This document shows positions 14,899-15,576 of a stretch of DNA of 15,576 bases, piece by piece; position 1 is the first letter of the stretch; the number at the start of each line of letters is the position of its first letter. The notes beneath the pieces were generated by a model. The model did not search any database, was not told the origin of the DNA, and saw nothing but the letters and a program-made list of their open reading frames with translations. The DNA lies in contig JAMPYA010000037.1 of NCBI GenBank assembly GCA_023700885.1, positions 1 through 15,576 of the forward strand. Reading direction: 5' to 3'. Made by a program: the position numbers and the translations under genes. Source of the stretch: Flavobacteriaceae bacterium (GTDB lineage: Bacteria; Bacteroidota; Bacteroidia; Flavobacteriales; Flavobacteriaceae).

Positions 14899-15576
14899 TT
14901 ACAAAGTTATACTTTCTCCAATAGGAAGCAATATTAATTCTTTATCTACATCTAAGAATTTCTTTTTAGCATCGTGATGGTCTATTTTAATATAATCAAA
15001 AGTGTCATAATGATAAGCTAAAATTCGATCACATTGAACAAAATCTGATGCATAAATAGCACTTTCAATTCCCATTGTAAAATTGTCTCCAATTGGCAAA
15101 ATGGCTAAATCTAGTTGAGTGTGAATGGGAATTAACTGCATATCCATCGTTAAAGAAGTATCTCCGGCAATATAAATATTTGCTGCTTTAGCCTCGATTA
15201 CAAAACCTCCTGGTTGACCACCATAAGTGCCATCAGGAAAAGAACTTGAATGTACAGCGTTTGTAAAAGTTACCTTTCCAAAATCAAAATTCCAACTTCC
15301 TCCATGATTCATCGGATGTCCGCTAAATCCCTTTTTGCTATAATAGGTAACTATTTCATAATTAGAAACAATAGTTGCACCCGTAATTTTAGCAATTGTT
15401 TCTACATCAAGTATATGATCTTGATGAGCGTGTGTAATTAAAATATAATCAGCTTTAATTTTACTTAAATCAATATGCGATGCCAAGTCATTTCCAGAAA
15501 TGAAAGGGTCAACAACAATATGTTTCCCTTCTGTTTCAATTAATAAACAGGCATGGCCTAAAAAGGTAATTTTCAT
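14899..15576 (-). CDS. UPF0173 metal-dependent hydrolase (metallo-beta-lactamase fold)
   Basis: The 225-residue protein has the metallo-beta-lactamase fold: GHACLLIE (7-14), VVDPFISGN (21-29), the metal motif THAHQDH (48-54; H49, H51, D53, H54), H109, AGDT (137-140; D139) and AYHYDTF (187-193; H189). GGQPGGFVI (119-127) and PIGDNFTMG (161-169) mark the UPF0173/YtkL-like group, whose substrate is not established. It has no signal peptide and is cytoplasmic. The ATG (15574-15576) lies exactly at the window edge; MKITFLGHA matches the usual family start, so the protein appears complete. In flavobacteria this gene is often found near menaquinone genes, consistent with menC and menE downstream. 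Confidence 0.92.
   Translation of the reverse strand: MKITFLGHACLLIETEGKHIVVDPFISGNDLASHIDLSKIKADYILITHAHQDHILDVETIAKITGATIVSNYEIVTYYSKKGFSGHPMNHGGSWNFDFGKVTFTNAVHSSSFPDGTYGGQPGGFVIEAKAANIYIAGDTSLTMDMQLIPIHTQLDLAILPIGDNFTMGIESAIYASDFVQCDRILAYHYDTFDYIKIDHHDAKKKFLDVDKELILLPIGESITL

Noticed and set aside
1..15576. Mobile element, CRISPR array, defence island, tRNA or rRNA
   Set aside because: No transposase, integrase, regularly spaced repeats, tRNA-like cloverleaf or rRNA sequence was seen; the only sizeable repeat is the pair before dapB.

Overview
The window is low-GC chromosomal DNA from a member of the Bacteroidota, almost certainly the family Flavobacteriaceae. The pointers are A-rich gene starts with little Shine-Dalgarno sequence, promoter -7 elements of the TAnnTTTG type, the gene order dapB-lepB-wbqC, a Bacteroidota-type YebC start, and a short Bacteroidota-type MenE. 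I do not assign a genus.

Region 1 (1-3987, + strand). The tail of an unidentified upstream gene is followed by a 242-base gap holding a perfect 57-bp direct repeat and a second, degenerate repeat of the dapB leader. Next comes a tight cluster of dapB (lysine/diaminopimelate synthesis), lepB (signal peptidase I) and a WbqC-family gene. Then ric/scdA (di-iron Fe-S cluster repair protein) has its own promoter and a bidirectional terminator.

Region 2 (4053-7449, - strand). Read in the direction of transcription, this holds an NADPH-dependent FMN reductase-like flavoprotein, a small three-helix membrane protein, a pirin, and ettA (ABC-F translation factor). Gaps are 19-47 bases, so at least part could be one transcript.

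Region 3 (7575-11242, + strand). This holds a methylcrotonyl-CoA-carboxylase-beta-like carboxyltransferase without a biotin-subunit neighbour, a secreted protein of unknown function, yebC, and a small zinc-ribbon membrane protein. The last gene overlaps convergent menE by four bases. Its transcript can end at a strong terminator hairpin lying antisense within the end of menE.

Region 4 (11239-15576, - strand). In transcription order this holds a UPF0173 metallo-beta-lactamase-fold hydrolase, a membrane-anchored SRPBCC protein, a strong intrinsic terminator, then menC, a CPBP intramembrane protease and menE. menC and menE are consecutive steps of menaquinone synthesis.

Most of the window is ordinary housekeeping DNA. 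I see no mobile element, CRISPR array, tRNA, rRNA, phage gene or defence island, and no convincing new multi-gene system. The points most worth a second look are the duplicated dapB leader with a fossil start codon, the terminator built from the antisense of the MenE catalytic-lysine codons, and the secreted unknown protein at 9216-10139.
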